Assembly (NCBI RefSeq): GCF_900182725.1
Contig: NZ_FXTO01000030.1
Location: 1-40,142 of the forward strand
Direction of reading: 5' to 3'
DNA: 40,142 nucleotides
Source: Thalassovita litoralis
GTDB taxonomy: Bacteria; Pseudomonadota; Alphaproteobacteria; Rhodobacterales; Rhodobacteraceae
The notes below the pieces were generated by a model. It made no database searches. It was not told where the DNA came from and saw nothing but the letters and a program-made list of their open reading frames with translations. Of this stretch, positions 24,622 to 33,277 are shown one piece after another. The stretch's first letter is position 1, and each line of letters opens with the position of its first letter. Made by a program: the position numbers and the translations under genes.

Positions 24622-25374
24622 ATGGATAAACGTATCGTACTTATCACTGGCGCAGGGATTGGCATCGGTCGGGCCTCTGCTCTGACTTTTGGCGCCCAAG
24701 GCGACCACGTTATCGTCACCGATGTGCTTGAGGAAAAGGGCAAAGCGGTCGTCGCGGAAATCGTAGCCGCAGGCGGCAGTGCCGAGTTTCATCTGCTTGA
24801 TGTGCGATCAACCAAGGCCGCAGATGCGCTGGTGCATGATCTGAACACCCGGTTTGGCGGCGTTGATGTGATCGTTGCCAATGCCGGGATCGCGCTGCGC
24901 GTGCCGATGTCCGAGATGACCGACGAAACATGGCACGAAACGCTGGATGTCGATCTGTACGGCATGTTGCGCGTTATTCGCCCGGCGTTGCCCGCGATGA
25001 AACAAGGTGCATCAATCATCTGCCTGTCGTCGATCATGGGAACAAATTACGGGTGGGATGAACATGTCCATTATTCCACTGCAAAATCCGGTGTCATTGG
25101 CATGGTGCGCGGATTGGCCGTGGAATACGCCGCCAAGGGCATTCGCGTGAATGGCGTTGCGCCGGGTTATATTCGCACCGCGCAGCTTTTGAATCCGGGC
25201 CACAGCCTTGGGCCTGACGCTGCCGATATCGCCTCTCCGTATATCCCGATGAAACGTCTGGGCGAACCCAGCGAAATCGCAAATGTCATCAAGTTTCTTG
25301 CGTCTTCCGATGCGTCCTACCTCACCGGGCAGGTCGTGACTGTGGATGGGGGGCTTACCCCCGGCCGCTACTGA
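24622..25374 (+). CDS. Short-chain dehydrogenase 2
   Basis: A 250-residue classical SDR, distinct from its neighbour. TGAGIGIG (9-16), Asp34 (NAD preference), NAG (87-89) with an Ala replacing the first Asn (ANAG), catalytic Ser137, Tyr151 and Lys155 (YSTAK), and the C-terminal VVTVDGGLT signature are visible. It follows SDR 1 after 24 bases. Two SDRs in tandem inside an importer operon suggest consecutive or stereospecific redox steps on the same carbon skeleton. Confidence 0.9.
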   Translation: MDKRIVLITGAGIGIGRASALTFGAQGDHVIVTDVLEEKGKAVVAEIVAAGGSAEFHLLDVRSTKAADALVHDLNTRFGGVDVIVANAGIALRVPMSEMTDETWHETLDVDLYGMLRVIRPALPAMKQGASIICLSSIMGTNYGWDEHVHYSTAKSGVIGMVRGLAVEYAAKGIRVNGVAPGYIRTAQLLNPGHSLGPDAADIASPYIPMKRLGEPSEIANVIKFLASSDASYLTGQVVTVDGGLTPGRY

Positions 25375-25449
25375 GGGCGTGACAAAAGGGGCGATCAGCG
25401 CCCGCCTTCAAACGTTCAATGTCAACACTTATCAACAGGGAAAGATACT

Positions 25450-26670
25450 ATGACTTTGAAATCCAACCGTCGAACCTTCCTGAAATACGGGGCTGCCGCT
25501 GGTGCTGCGGCTCTTGGGGCGGGCCTGCATCCGTGGTCGCGTGCGGCCTATGCCGCTAATTTGGGTGGTCAGGAATTGCGCACCACCGGGTTGTCGACCA
25601 CCGTGCAAGACCGCATCCTCGAGATGTTCAAGGCCGCCACTGGCGTCGGCTCTACCTCTGGTACGCCGTCCACCTACCCGGATGCTCAGACCAAAATCCT
25701 CTCTGGCTCCGCGGATTACGATTGCTGGGAAATCATCGGCGAACGCCTTCCGGCGCTGATTGCCACCGACAATGTCGAACCCATTCCGGCGGCTGATCTG
25801 CCGAACTGGGCCTCGATCCGGGACACCTTCACCACCACCGATCCGAAATGGGATGCACGTGCGCAAATCTCCGGCCAGATCTGGGCGGACGAAGCCAAAA
25901 CCCAGCTTTATATGGTGCCGGCGGTCTACAACTTCGACTCCATCGGCTATAATCCCGAGGTTCTCTCGGACGAGGAAGCCAACACCTGGACCGCGCTGTT
26001 CGACGAGAAATGGAAGGGCAAATCCGGTCTGAACGTCGACCCGCTCATTGCCATCGGTCAAGCCATCCTTGCCATGAATTCGCTTGGCCTGCTGGAAGCC
26101 AAGAACCCCGGCAACCCGACGATGGACGAGATTGACGAAGCCGCGAAATTCCTGATTTCGAAGAAGAAGTCGGGTCAGTTCCGTGCGCTCTGGGGTGATT
26201 TCGGTGAACTGGTGAACCTGATGGCGTCGGGCGAGATGGTCGTCTGCGATGCGTGGCAGCCTGCTGTCATGGCCGTCAAGGCACAGGGCAAGCCCGCCAA
26301 ATACGCGACGCCGAAAGAAGGCACGCGCGGCTGGGCGATTGGGCCGTCGATGCTCAAAGGTACGCCGAACCGCGAAGCTGTCATCGCCTATGCTAACTTC
26401 TGGTTGTCGGGTGGGCCGGGCATCGCTGTGACGGAACAGGGCTATTACTCGCCCTCGACCAACATCAAAGAAGCGATGGATCCCGATGCCTATGCCTTCT
26501 GGTACGAAGGTGCGCCGTGGAAAGGCGCAGCCGAACGGGGCATCAATCCCGGCGACCTGCGTGATGGCGGTTCGCTTGAAGAGCGCGCGTCGAACGTCGC
26601 TTACTGGCACCAGTGGCCGGATGAGTACGACCACCTGATCATGCGCTGGGATGAGTTCCTGAACGCCTGA
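25450..26670 (+). CDS. PotD-like ABC solute-binding protein, Tat-exported
   Basis: A 406-residue periplasmic receptor of the spermidine/putrescine-type (family 1/PotD) fold. The N-terminus has a twin-arginine signal, NRRTFLKYGAAAGAAALG, with cleavage near residue 35 (AYA-A). The mature part contains VPAVYNFDSIGYNPE, the hinge-region GWAIGPSML stretch and a C-terminal WYEGAPW segment. Tat export suggests folding before export or metal avoidance. It serves the ABC permeases encoded upstream. A hairpin directly behind the gene probably raises its mRNA level relative to the membrane parts. The ligand is not readable from sequence. Confidence 0.9.
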   Translation: MTLKSNRRTFLKYGAAAGAAALGAGLHPWSRAAYAANLGGQELRTTGLSTTVQDRILEMFKAATGVGSTSGTPSTYPDAQTKILSGSADYDCWEIIGERLPALIATDNVEPIPAADLPNWASIRDTFTTTDPKWDARAQISGQIWADEAKTQLYMVPAVYNFDSIGYNPEVLSDEEANTWTALFDEKWKGKSGLNVDPLIAIGQAILAMNSLGLLEAKNPGNPTMDEIDEAAKFLISKKKSGQFRALWGDFGELVNLMASGEMVVCDAWQPAVMAVKAQGKPAKYATPKEGTRGWAIGPSMLKGTPNREAVIAYANFWLSGGPGIAVTEQGYYSPSTNIKEAMDPDAYAFWYEGAPWKGAAERGINPGDLRDGGSLEERASNVAYWHQWPDEYDHLIMRWDEFLNA

Positions 26671-26678
26671 TCCATTGA

Positions 26679-26714
26679 GGCGGGCGGTCCTTAGCCTCTT
26701 TCGGGCCGCCCGCC
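26679..26714 (+). other. Intercistronic hairpin behind the binding-protein gene
   Basis: A perfect 9-bp stem (GGCGGGCGG/CCGCCCGCC), extendable with one mismatch, starts nine bases after the binding-protein stop. No T run follows, and the operon clearly continues, so it is likely a 3' stabiliser or partial terminator. Confidence 0.6.
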
Positions 26715-26749
26715 CTTACCTGACGCACCAACTATGAAAGCTTTTCGTC

Positions 26750-27817
26750 ATGGTTCACGACCTCGAGCTGATCTCTGTCGGCAAAACCTATCCTGATGGC
26801 ACTGTGGCTGTCTCGGATTTTGACCTGAAAGTGGAGAAGGGTGAATTCGTTGCCTTTCTTGGACCGAGCGGTTGCGGAAAATCCACGACACTGCGGATGA
26901 TCGCAGGCTTTGAAGATATCACCAATGGCGAGGTCATGATGATGGGGCGCAATGTGACCCACGTCCCGCCTGAAAAGCGGCCGACCTCGATGATCTTCCA
27001 GAACTATGCGCTTTTCCCGCATATGTCGGTGCGTGAAAACGTGGCCTTTGGGCTGGATGTCAAAGGAATGCCAAAGGCCGAGCGGGACACCAAGGTGGAC
27101 CGTATCCTTGACATGTTCGATCTGGAGCAATTCGCGGATCGTAAGGCCGACAAGCTGTCGGGTGGTCAGCGCCAGCGGATTGCCCTTGCGCGGGGTTTGG
27201 TTGTCGAACCGGAAATCCTGTTGCTGGACGAACCGCTTGGGGCATTGGATGCCAACCTGCGCCGCATCATTCAGAACGAGCTGAAGTTATTGCAACGCGA
27301 ACTGGGTATTACCTTTATTTTCGTGACCCACGCCCAATCCGAAGCCCTTGGCCTGTCGGATCGGGTGGTCGTCATGTCGAACGGTGTCGTCGAGCAAATT
27401 TCCCCACCGCGTGAACTGTATCGCCGTCCGAAGACCCCCTTTGTTGCGGATTTTATCGGATCGAACACGGTGTTCGAGGGTAGTCCAAAAGGCGCGGCTG
27501 GCAACGGTTTTGGGCGGATCGAAACGCTGTTCGGCTTGATCGAAGGGGTCGGGCAGGGCAACGAAACCCTTGCGGTCGTCCCCGCCGAAGCATTCCGCAT
27601 CACGCCGCTTGATACGCCGGGCGAAGTCCGGATCGAAGGCACCCTGTCCGAGCGCCAGCTTGTAGGCGCGGTCGGCCATCTCAAGGTGCGCCTGTCCGAT
27701 TCACGCGAAGTCGCGATCGAGGTGAGCGCAGACCGCCCCGATGTTCGCGCCCTTACGCTTGGCGCCCCGGTCACGCTTGGGATCGACCCGGCGGCCATCA
27801 CTCTTATTCACGCTTAA
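26750..27817 (+). CDS. ABC importer ATPase 2 (PotA-like), canonical
   Basis: A 355-residue ATPase with every motif intact: Walker [10 protein letters not shown] (38-46), Q-loop [12 protein letters not shown], signature SGGQR (137-141), Walker B ILLLDEP (156-162), and H-loop FVTHAQSEA with His194. The C-terminal TOBE-like regulatory domain spans about 240-355. It aligns with the ATPase encoded at 21090 without gaps in this numbering up to the H-loop, and differs at the crucial His. Two ATPases plus two permeases make a complete four-domain importer. It lies 79 bases after the binding-protein gene, with a hairpin in the gap. Confidence 0.92.
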   Translation: MVHDLELISVGKTYPDGTVAVSDFDLKVEKGEFVAFLGPSGCGKSTTLRMIAGFEDITNGEVMMMGRNVTHVPPEKRPTSMIFQNYALFPHMSVRENVAFGLDVKGMPKAERDTKVDRILDMFDLEQFADRKADKLSGGQRQRIALARGLVVEPEILLLDEPLGALDANLRRIIQNELKLLQRELGITFIFVTHAQSEALGLSDRVVVMSNGVVEQISPPRELYRRPKTPFVADFIGSNTVFEGSPKGAAGNGFGRIETLFGLIEGVGQGNETLAVVPAEAFRITPLDTPGEVRIEGTLSERQLVGAVGHLKVRLSDSREVAIEVSADRPDVRALTLGAPVTLGIDPAAITLIHA

Positions 27818-27840
27818 CAACCCAACAGGAGATTTATCCA

Positions 27841-28719
27841 ATGGCAAAAGAAATTCTTGTCGGATTCGGTGTCGATGTCGACGCCGTGGCAGGCTGGCTC
27901 GGCTCTTATGGTGGCGAGGACAGCCCCGACGATATTTCCCGCGGGATGTTCGCGGGCGAGGTCGGTTCGATGCGTCTGCTTGATCTGTTCGACAAGCTGG
28001 GTATCAAGACGACCTGGTTCATTCCCGGCCACTCTGTGGAAACTTTCCCGACACAGATGAAAGAGGTCGCAAATCGCGGTCACGAGATCGGCATTCACGG
28101 CTACAGCCACGAGAACCCGATCGCCATGACACGCGAGCAGGAGACCGCCGTACTCGACAAAAGCATCGAACTGATCACCGAACTCTCGGGCAAGCGCCCG
28201 ACCGGCTACGTGGCGCCTTGGTGGGAATTCTCGAATGTCACCAACGAACTGCTTCTGGAGCGCGGGATCAAGTACGACCACTCTTTGATGCATAACGATT
28301 TTTCGCCCTACCGGGTTCGCGTGGGCGACAAATGGACAAAGATCGACTACACGGCCCAGCCCGAGGACTGGATGAAACCGCTGGAGCGTGGCGAAGAAAC
28401 CGATCTGATCGAAATCCCGGCGAACTGGTATCTGGATGATCTGCCGCCGATGATGTTCATCAAAAAGTCCCCCAATTCGCATGGGTTCGTGAACCCGCGT
28501 GACATTGGCCAGATGTGGCAGGATCAGTTCGATTGGGTTTACGAAAACATGGATTATGCCGTGTTCCCGATCACCATCCACCCGGATGTTTCCGGTCGTC
28601 CTCAGGTTCTGATGATGCTGGAACGTTTGTTCAAGCACATGGCATCGCACGAGGGTGTGAAATTCGTCACCATGAATGAAATGGCGGACAACTTCGACAA
28701 GAAGTTCCCGCGCCCCTGA
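27841..28719 (+). CDS. NodB-fold deacetylase-family hydrolase, PuuE/cyclic-imidase type
   Basis: A 292-residue member of the polysaccharide-deacetylase superfamily, in the branch with PuuE allantoinase and bacterial cyclic imide hydrolase, which are about this long and hydrolyse cyclic amides rather than sugars. The metal site is visible: Asp12/Asp14 in FGVDVDAV, and His86 and His90 in [12 protein letters not shown]. The substrate-side motif [10 protein letters not shown] (about 203-212) also fits. There is no signal peptide, so it acts in the cytoplasm and peptidoglycan is not the likely target. AGGAG precedes the ATG. The importer genes, the downstream CobW metallochaperone and the amidase gene all fit a metal-dependent opening of an imported imide or cyclic ureide. 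Confidence 0.82.
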   Translation: MAKEILVGFGVDVDAVAGWLGSYGGEDSPDDISRGMFAGEVGSMRLLDLFDKLGIKTTWFIPGHSVETFPTQMKEVANRGHEIGIHGYSHENPIAMTREQETAVLDKSIELITELSGKRPTGYVAPWWEFSNVTNELLLERGIKYDHSLMHNDFSPYRVRVGDKWTKIDYTAQPEDWMKPLERGEETDLIEIPANWYLDDLPPMMFIKKSPNSHGFVNPRDIGQMWQDQFDWVYENMDYAVFPITIHPDVSGRPQVLMMLERLFKHMASHEGVKFVTMNEMADNFDKKFPRP

Positions 28720-28737
28720 TAACGGGTTTACATGATT

Positions 28738-28768
28738 GGCGGACGGGGCGTTTGCTGTCCCGTCCGCC
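28738..28768 (+). other. Intercistronic hairpin
   Basis: A perfect 10-bp stem (GGCGGACGGG/CCCGTCCGCC) with an 11-base loop lies between the deacetylase-family gene and the small Cys-rich gene. It has no T run. It may separate two expression levels within the operon. Confidence 0.55.
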
Positions 28769-28795
28769 ATTGATACAGCAAGAAAGGAACGGGGC

Positions 28796-29128
28796 ATGTG
28801 CTCGCTCTGCGGTATTCTTGGGTGTGATGATCACTGGACCAACGCGATTGCCCGTCCGGGTGTCTATACCCACAATCACGATATGCAGTCGCGCCGAGCC
28901 GAGGGGATGCGGCGCATGAAAGCCGTTAATTCCATCCTGTCCTATCGACGCCTCAAACTTGATGTGTGGCAGGGGCGCTCGTATGTCGTCACGTCCCCGA
29001 CCGGGGCATCAAGCGTGTTCGAGGCGCTGTCCCACCTTTGGCCCGAGGCAGAGGCTCTTGCTGGTCGTGCCTTTGATCCGCTGGACGAGGGAATGATTTC
29101 CTGGATGGAAGAGAGGCAAGGCGCATGA
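28796..29128 (+). CDS. Small Cys/His protein coupled to a CobW GTPase
   Basis: A 110-residue protein of a family I cannot name. It starts MCSLCGILGCDDHW, placing Cys2, Cys5, Cys10 and His13 in a likely metal site, followed by VYTHNHDM with two further His. The rest is basic then acidic, without membrane segments. AAAGGA precedes ATG 28796. Its stop overlaps the CobW start (ATGA), so the two are made together. The N-terminus resembles the start of class II glutamine amidotransferases (MCGI), but the protein is far too short for that fold. A metal-handling partner or client of the GTPase is the best inference. Confidence 0.7.
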   Translation: MCSLCGILGCDDHWTNAIARPGVYTHNHDMQSRRAEGMRRMKAVNSILSYRRLKLDVWQGRSYVVTSPTGASSVFEALSHLWPEAEALAGRAFDPLDEGMISWMEERQGA

Positions 29129-30177
29129 ACCCGCTCTTGACACCTGTCATCCTGCTGACCGGCTTCCTTGGGTCGGGCAAGACGACGCTTTTGCAGCGAT
29201 TGCTGACGGACCCATCAATGGAGGGCGCGGCGGTTTTGATCAATGAATTCGGCGAGGTTGGGCTGGATCACCACTTGCTTGACCGGATCGACGACAATGT
29301 TGTTTTGCTGAAATCGGGATGTATCTGCTGCACCGTTCGCGGCGAGGTGGCTGACGCATTGTCGAATCTCGAAAGTCTCAGGGCGCGCGGCGAAGTCGCG
29401 TTTGATCGGGTGGTAATCGAAACCACGGGGCTGGCCGATCCCTATCCGGTGTTGCAAACACTGACCGCCCATCCTGTGTTGCGGTCACATTTCACCAATG
29501 GCGGCGTGCTTACCACGGTGGACGCGGTGAATGCGATCAATCAGGTGGCCCATCGCGCCGAAGCCGTGCGCCAGATTGCTGCTGCTGACCGGATCGTGTT
29601 GACGAAAACGGACCTTGTGGAGCCAAAGCAAGAACAGGCGCTGCGCGACCGTCTGGCACGGATCAACCCAGCGTCACGGATTGTCACAACCGGAGAGGAT
29701 GTTTCGTCGATCCTTGGCGGTTTTGAACCGATGTCCCTTGACCAAACCTTGACTTGGGAACCCCCCGCAGAGCATGAGTGCCATCCGGGGTGTGATCACG
29801 ACGCACACGGACATTCGCACCATGAACATCATCATGCCCACCATCATGATGATGCGCTGGGAGTTACTAGTTTTTCACTCGTTATAGAGGGGCCGATTGA
29901 TTGGACTATATTCGGAGCTTGGCTTACACTGCTGCTGTATCGGTATGGTGACAGGATTTTCAGGGTGAAAGGCATTTTGGCGCTCGACGGCGAGGATAAA
30001 CCTGTTGCAATTCATGGGGTTCAGCATTTGGTACACGCGCCGACCCATATGGAACACTGGCCAGAGGGGCCGCGCTCGTCCCGATTGGTGTTTATTCTGG
30101 AAGGATTGTCACCGGATTTGATCCGTCGGTCATTCTCGGCGTTTACCGGAGTTTCCCGCGTGAGGACTGCTGCGTGA
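29125..30177 (+). CDS. CobW/COG0523 metallochaperone GTPase
   Basis: A 350-residue G3E GTPase. It has the P-loop GFLGSGKT (13-20), the metal-binding GCICC motif (65-69) that links metal occupancy to GTP binding, ETTG near 99-102 and the guanine-recognition TKTD (160-163). A His-rich linker (about 217-241, with some 13 His plus two Cys) precedes the C-terminal CobW domain. The family delivers Zn, Co or similar metal to client enzymes. In this operon the likely client is the metal-dependent deacetylase-family hydrolase or the small Cys/His protein made with it. Its stop overlaps the next start (GTGA). Confidence 0.9.
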   Translation: MNPLLTPVILLTGFLGSGKTTLLQRLLTDPSMEGAAVLINEFGEVGLDHHLLDRIDDNVVLLKSGCICCTVRGEVADALSNLESLRARGEVAFDRVVIETTGLADPYPVLQTLTAHPVLRSHFTNGGVLTTVDAVNAINQVAHRAEAVRQIAAADRIVLTKTDLVEPKQEQALRDRLARINPASRIVTTGEDVSSILGGFEPMSLDQTLTWEPPAEHECHPGCDHDAHGHSHHEHHHAHHHDDALGVTSFSLVIEGPIDWTIFGAWLTLLLYRYGDRIFRVKGILALDGEDKPVAIHGVQHLVHAPTHMEHWPEGPRSSRLVFILEGLSPDLIRRSFSAFTGVSRVRTAA

Positions 30178-31370
30178 CCGATGAACCCATTCGAATCCTG
30201 ACGACAGAGATTCAGCCCTGGCGCCTTCTTCAGGCACGGGCCGAAGCTGATCTTGGGTTTTCCCTTGAATTCATAGAGTTGGATTTCAATAGCGCTCAGC
30301 GATTGGCCGCTCTTGATCCATCAAGCTACGACGTCTACGACCAATGTTTTCATAATCTGGATATTGTATGGCACTGGCGCGCGGTTCAGGCCATCGACAC
30401 ACGCAGAATCCAGCAGTGGGATAAACTGGACGAATTCCCGCGCCTTTGTGGTGTACAGGGGCGGCAGGGCATGGGGGATGTGCCTGCCTCCCGGCTTTTC
30501 GTTCAACAAGACATGACCCTGTCGGACAACCCAACCGGGCAGATTTCGATGTTGCCTACTTTCTACAACTTCGACAGTTTCGCGGTCGAAGCGTCGGCGC
30601 TGGATGTTGATACGACGGTGACAAGCTGGTCTGCTTTGGTTGATCCGGAATGGGCGGGACGCGTGGCGCTTGTGGATGAACCGGCGATTGGGTTGTTCGA
30701 TCTGGCGATGGCGCTTTCAGCGTCCGGGCAGATGCAATTCGAAGACATGGGCAACATGACGGTCGGGGAAATCGACGCGCTGGTCGCCCATGCGATGACA
30801 TTGATTCAAAACGGGCATTTCAGCCCTTTCTGGTTGCGTGCGGATGAACCCGCTGAACGGTTCCTGAACGGCGAACTAAGTCTTGCATCAATCTGGTCCC
30901 CAACGATTGTCGAGATGAAGCGGCTGGGGGTTAAAGTCCGCCAAGCCCGCCCAAAAGAAGGCTATCGTGCTTGGCATGGTGGGATGTGCCTGTCGCGAAA
31001 TCTATCGGGTCAAAAGCTGGATCGCGCCTATGAGTGGCTGAATTGGTATCTGGACGGGTACGCGGGTGCGTTGGTTGCGCGGCAGGGATATTACATGTCC
31101 GTGCCGGAACAGGTGCGGGCGCATCTGCCCAAGGCCGATTGGGATTATTGGTACGAGGGGCTTCCGGCGCAGCACGATCTTGACGATGTTGCAGGGCGAC
31201 CCGCCATCAAGGCTGGCGAAATCCGGTCTGGCGGCTCCAGACTGGACCGGGCTTCTCATATTGCGATCTGGAACTCTACGATGGACGAACACAACTATGT
31301 GGTCCGGCGGTGGAACGAACTGGTGTCGCTCGCCGCATCGAAAGGCCGCGCACAACGTCGCGCAAGCTAG
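30174..31370 (+). CDS. PotD-like binding protein without a signal peptide
   Basis: A 398-residue paralogue of the receptor encoded at 25450. Shared blocks are TFYNFDSFAVEA against VYNFDSIGYNPE, WYEGLPA against WYEGAPW, and the C-terminal GGSRLDRAS…RRWNEL against GGSLEERAS…MRWDEF. It begins with MTDEPIRILTTEIQPW, the first strand of the mature fold, and has no Sec, Tat or lipoprotein signal. The GTG start overlaps the CobW stop by four bases (GTGA), which fixes the start. It should therefore stay in the cytoplasm, where it could act as ligand sensor, carrier or an enzyme-like derivative of the binding fold. Export by an unrecognised route, or a start-site change in this strain, cannot be excluded. 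Confidence 0.85.
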   Translation: MTDEPIRILTTEIQPWRLLQARAEADLGFSLEFIELDFNSAQRLAALDPSSYDVYDQCFHNLDIVWHWRAVQAIDTRRIQQWDKLDEFPRLCGVQGRQGMGDVPASRLFVQQDMTLSDNPTGQISMLPTFYNFDSFAVEASALDVDTTVTSWSALVDPEWAGRVALVDEPAIGLFDLAMALSASGQMQFEDMGNMTVGEIDALVAHAMTLIQNGHFSPFWLRADEPAERFLNGELSLASIWSPTIVEMKRLGVKVRQARPKEGYRAWHGGMCLSRNLSGQKLDRAYEWLNWYLDGYAGALVARQGYYMSVPEQVRAHLPKADWDYWYEGLPAQHDLDDVAGRPAIKAGEIRSGGSRLDRASHIAIWNSTMDEHNYVVRRWNELVSLAASKGRAQRRAS

Positions 31371-31380
31371 GAAAACCCTT

Positions 31381-32364
31381 ATGAAGAATGTGACATTGAT
31401 CGCCACAGGCGGAACCATTGCGTCTGCGCCCGATAAATCCGCCGGGGCGGTGAACGCGGGATTGAACGGCGAAAGCCTGCTGCAAAGCCTGCATGAACCG
31501 CTGGATGACATTGCGGTTTCGGTCGTCAATTTTGACGCTGCTGGCAGTTACGCGCTGGATCTGGAGACGATCTTCAATCTGTGTCGGCGCATTGACGACG
31601 TGCTGTCGGATGAAAATGTGGATGGGGTTGTTGTGACCCACGGGACCGACACGATGGAGGAAAGCGCCTTTCTGGCATGGTTGCTTGTCAAATCGGATAA
31701 GCCTGTCGTGTTTACCGGGGCGCAGCGCCATGCGGGTTTCCCTGACACGGACGGCCCCCGCAACATTCACGACGCAATTTGTGCCGCCGCCAGCCCCGAT
31801 CTGACCGGGGTAGGGGCCGTGATCCTTTTTGAAGGCGATATTCACGGTGCGCGTTATGTCACCAAGGCACATACTTCGCGGGTGGATGCGTTTCGGTCGG
31901 TCGGGCACGGAAAACTGGGCGAGGTGGATCATGGTCAGGTCCATATTTACACTCGGCCCGCACGGGCGCGGCCCGTGCGCACACCCGTCCGCCTTGATCC
32001 GAATGTGGAACTTGTTGCGCTTGGTCTGGGCAGTACGCCGATGCTGATGAAACTGGCCGCGGATCATGGTGCCTCGGGGATCGTGCTGTCGGCCTTTGGA
32101 CGCGGGAATGCACCCAAAGGGTTTGCACAGGCGACAGCCGATCTGGCGGGCAAAGGGGTTCCCGTCATCGTGGCATCACGGTGTTACGAGGGGCGCACCC
32201 GACCCGTTTATGGAAAGGACAGCGGCGGCGTGACCCTGATGGAAAGCGGGGCATTGTTTGCGGGGGATATTTCTGCCGTCAAAGCCCGTCTTTTGCTGTC
32301 TGCGCTTTTGGGCGCGGGGCTAAGCGGGGACGAATTGGCCAAGGCTGTCCAAAGCCTGCATTAG
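31381..32364 (+). CDS. L-asparaginase-family amidohydrolase
   Basis: A 327-residue bacterial-type asparaginase. The nucleophile Thr12 lies in ATGGTIAS (8-15). The second catalytic site is THGTDTMEE (86-94, Thr89/Asp90) with Lys162 in YVTKAHT. There is no signal peptide, so it is cytoplasmic. The family hydrolyses side-chain amides of Asn or Gln, and some members act on other amides. Here the neighbours suggest it may cut the linear half-amide produced by ring opening, releasing ammonia. The start follows the binding-protein gene by 10 bases, and the stop is only four bases from the convergent LysR stop, with no terminator between. Confidence 0.88.
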   Translation: MKNVTLIATGGTIASAPDKSAGAVNAGLNGESLLQSLHEPLDDIAVSVVNFDAAGSYALDLETIFNLCRRIDDVLSDENVDGVVVTHGTDTMEESAFLAWLLVKSDKPVVFTGAQRHAGFPDTDGPRNIHDAICAAASPDLTGVGAVILFEGDIHGARYVTKAHTSRVDAFRSVGHGKLGEVDHGQVHIYTRPARARPVRTPVRLDPNVELVALGLGSTPMLMKLAADHGASGIVLSAFGRGNAPKGFAQATADLAGKGVPVIVASRCYEGRTRPVYGKDSGGVTLMESGALFAGDISAVKARLLLSALLGAGLSGDELAKAVQSLH

Positions 32365-32368
32365 GCGC

Positions 32369-33277
32369 CTACAGACGGGTGGGCAGTTGCGGGGAATGAA
32401 AAGTGTCAATGAAGTAGTCGTGGAACAGGCGGACTGCTTCTGACATTTCCTGACCTTTGCGCCACGCTACGCCAACATCCATCGAGGGGATGTCAATGTC
32501 GGTTGTCACCGTGCTGATGCGCCGCCCTTCCAAAGACCAGGGGCGATACACCATGTCCGATAGGATCGTCACCCCTTGGCCATTCGCGACCAGTGACCGC
32601 ACCGCCTCGGTCGAGGAGGTCCGAAGCTTTACCTTGGGGATCAGGCCCGTTGGTCCCCAGTATTTGATCGAGGTGTTCGCGGCCTCATCCACGGTCAGCA
32701 TGATGTAATCTTCTTCCGCGATTTCTTTGAAGCTGGCGCGGCCGATATTCTGGAGGCGATGATTTTGCGGCACCCACAAACGGCGCTGGGACCGCAACAG
32801 CGTTTCTGTCTCCAGTTCTGGGTTCGAGGTGTTCGATGTCAAAAGAACTGCGATGTCGATGCGGTTTGTCATCAACCCCTCTTCGATGTTTTCGCGGTTC
32901 ATTTCCGTGATCTGAATGTTGAGATTGGGAAATCGGTGGGCCAAGCGATCAAGGTGGAATGGCAGGAAATACCCCAGCACCGTGTAGGTGGCCGCCACAT
33001 TGATCGTGGCTGCAATGTCGGTATGCCCTTGGCCAATCGTCCGGGCGTGTTCGACGCGTTCACTGATGTCGCGGGCTGTTTCCATCAATTCCCGGCCCGC
33101 AGGGGTGGGTTCCATTCCGTGTGCAGTGCGCACGAACAGCACCGTGTCCAGTTCTTTTTCAAGGTCACGGATGGCTGTCGTGACCGACGACTGGGAAATC
33201 GCCAGCTCGCCCGCCGCGCGACTGACCTGACCAAGTTCGGCTGTCGCGAGAAAGTACTTCAGTTGGCGCAAATTCAT
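32369..33277 (-). CDS. LysR-type regulator of the pxpA operon
   Basis: A 302-residue LysR regulator (MNLRQLKYFLATAELGQVSRAAG, helix-turn-helix about 18-37 with ISQSSVTTAI, effector domain from about 90). ATG 33277 is chosen over ATG 33286 because AAGGA lies eight bases upstream of the former and directly abuts the latter. It is divergent from pxpA across 264 bases with repeats, and convergent with the asparaginase gene. It is likely the activator of the pxpA-biotin-carboxylase operon. Confidence 0.88.
   Translation of the reverse strand: MNLRQLKYFLATAELGQVSRAAGELAISQSSVTTAIRDLEKELDTVLFVRTAHGMEPTPAGRELMETARDISERVEHARTIGQGHTDIAATINVAATYTVLGYFLPFHLDRLAHRFPNLNIQITEMNRENIEEGLMTNRIDIAVLLTSNTSNPELETETLLRSQRRLWVPQNHRLQNIGRASFKEIAEEDYIMLTVDEAANTSIKYWGPTGLIPKVKLRTSSTEAVRSLVANGQGVTILSDMVYRPWSLEGRRISTVTTDIDIPSMDVGVAWRKGQEMSEAVRLFHDYFIDTFHSPQLPTRL

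Noticed and set aside
27841-28719. Peptidoglycan or chitin deacetylase role for the NodB-fold protein.
   Set aside because: There is no signal peptide or wall-binding domain, and the gene sits in an importer/amide operon. The PuuE/cyclic-imidase branch fits better.
28796-29128. Reading the small Cys-rich protein as a class II glutamine amidotransferase because of its MCSLCGILG start.
   Set aside because: At 110 residues it is much shorter than that Ntn-hydrolase fold, and the Cys would be at position 5 rather than directly after the initiator Met.
31066-31380. N-terminal extension of the asparaginase frame.
   Set aside because: It is an out-of-frame reading of the upstream binding-protein gene. 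The family N-terminus (the strand before ATGGTIAS) begins at 31381.
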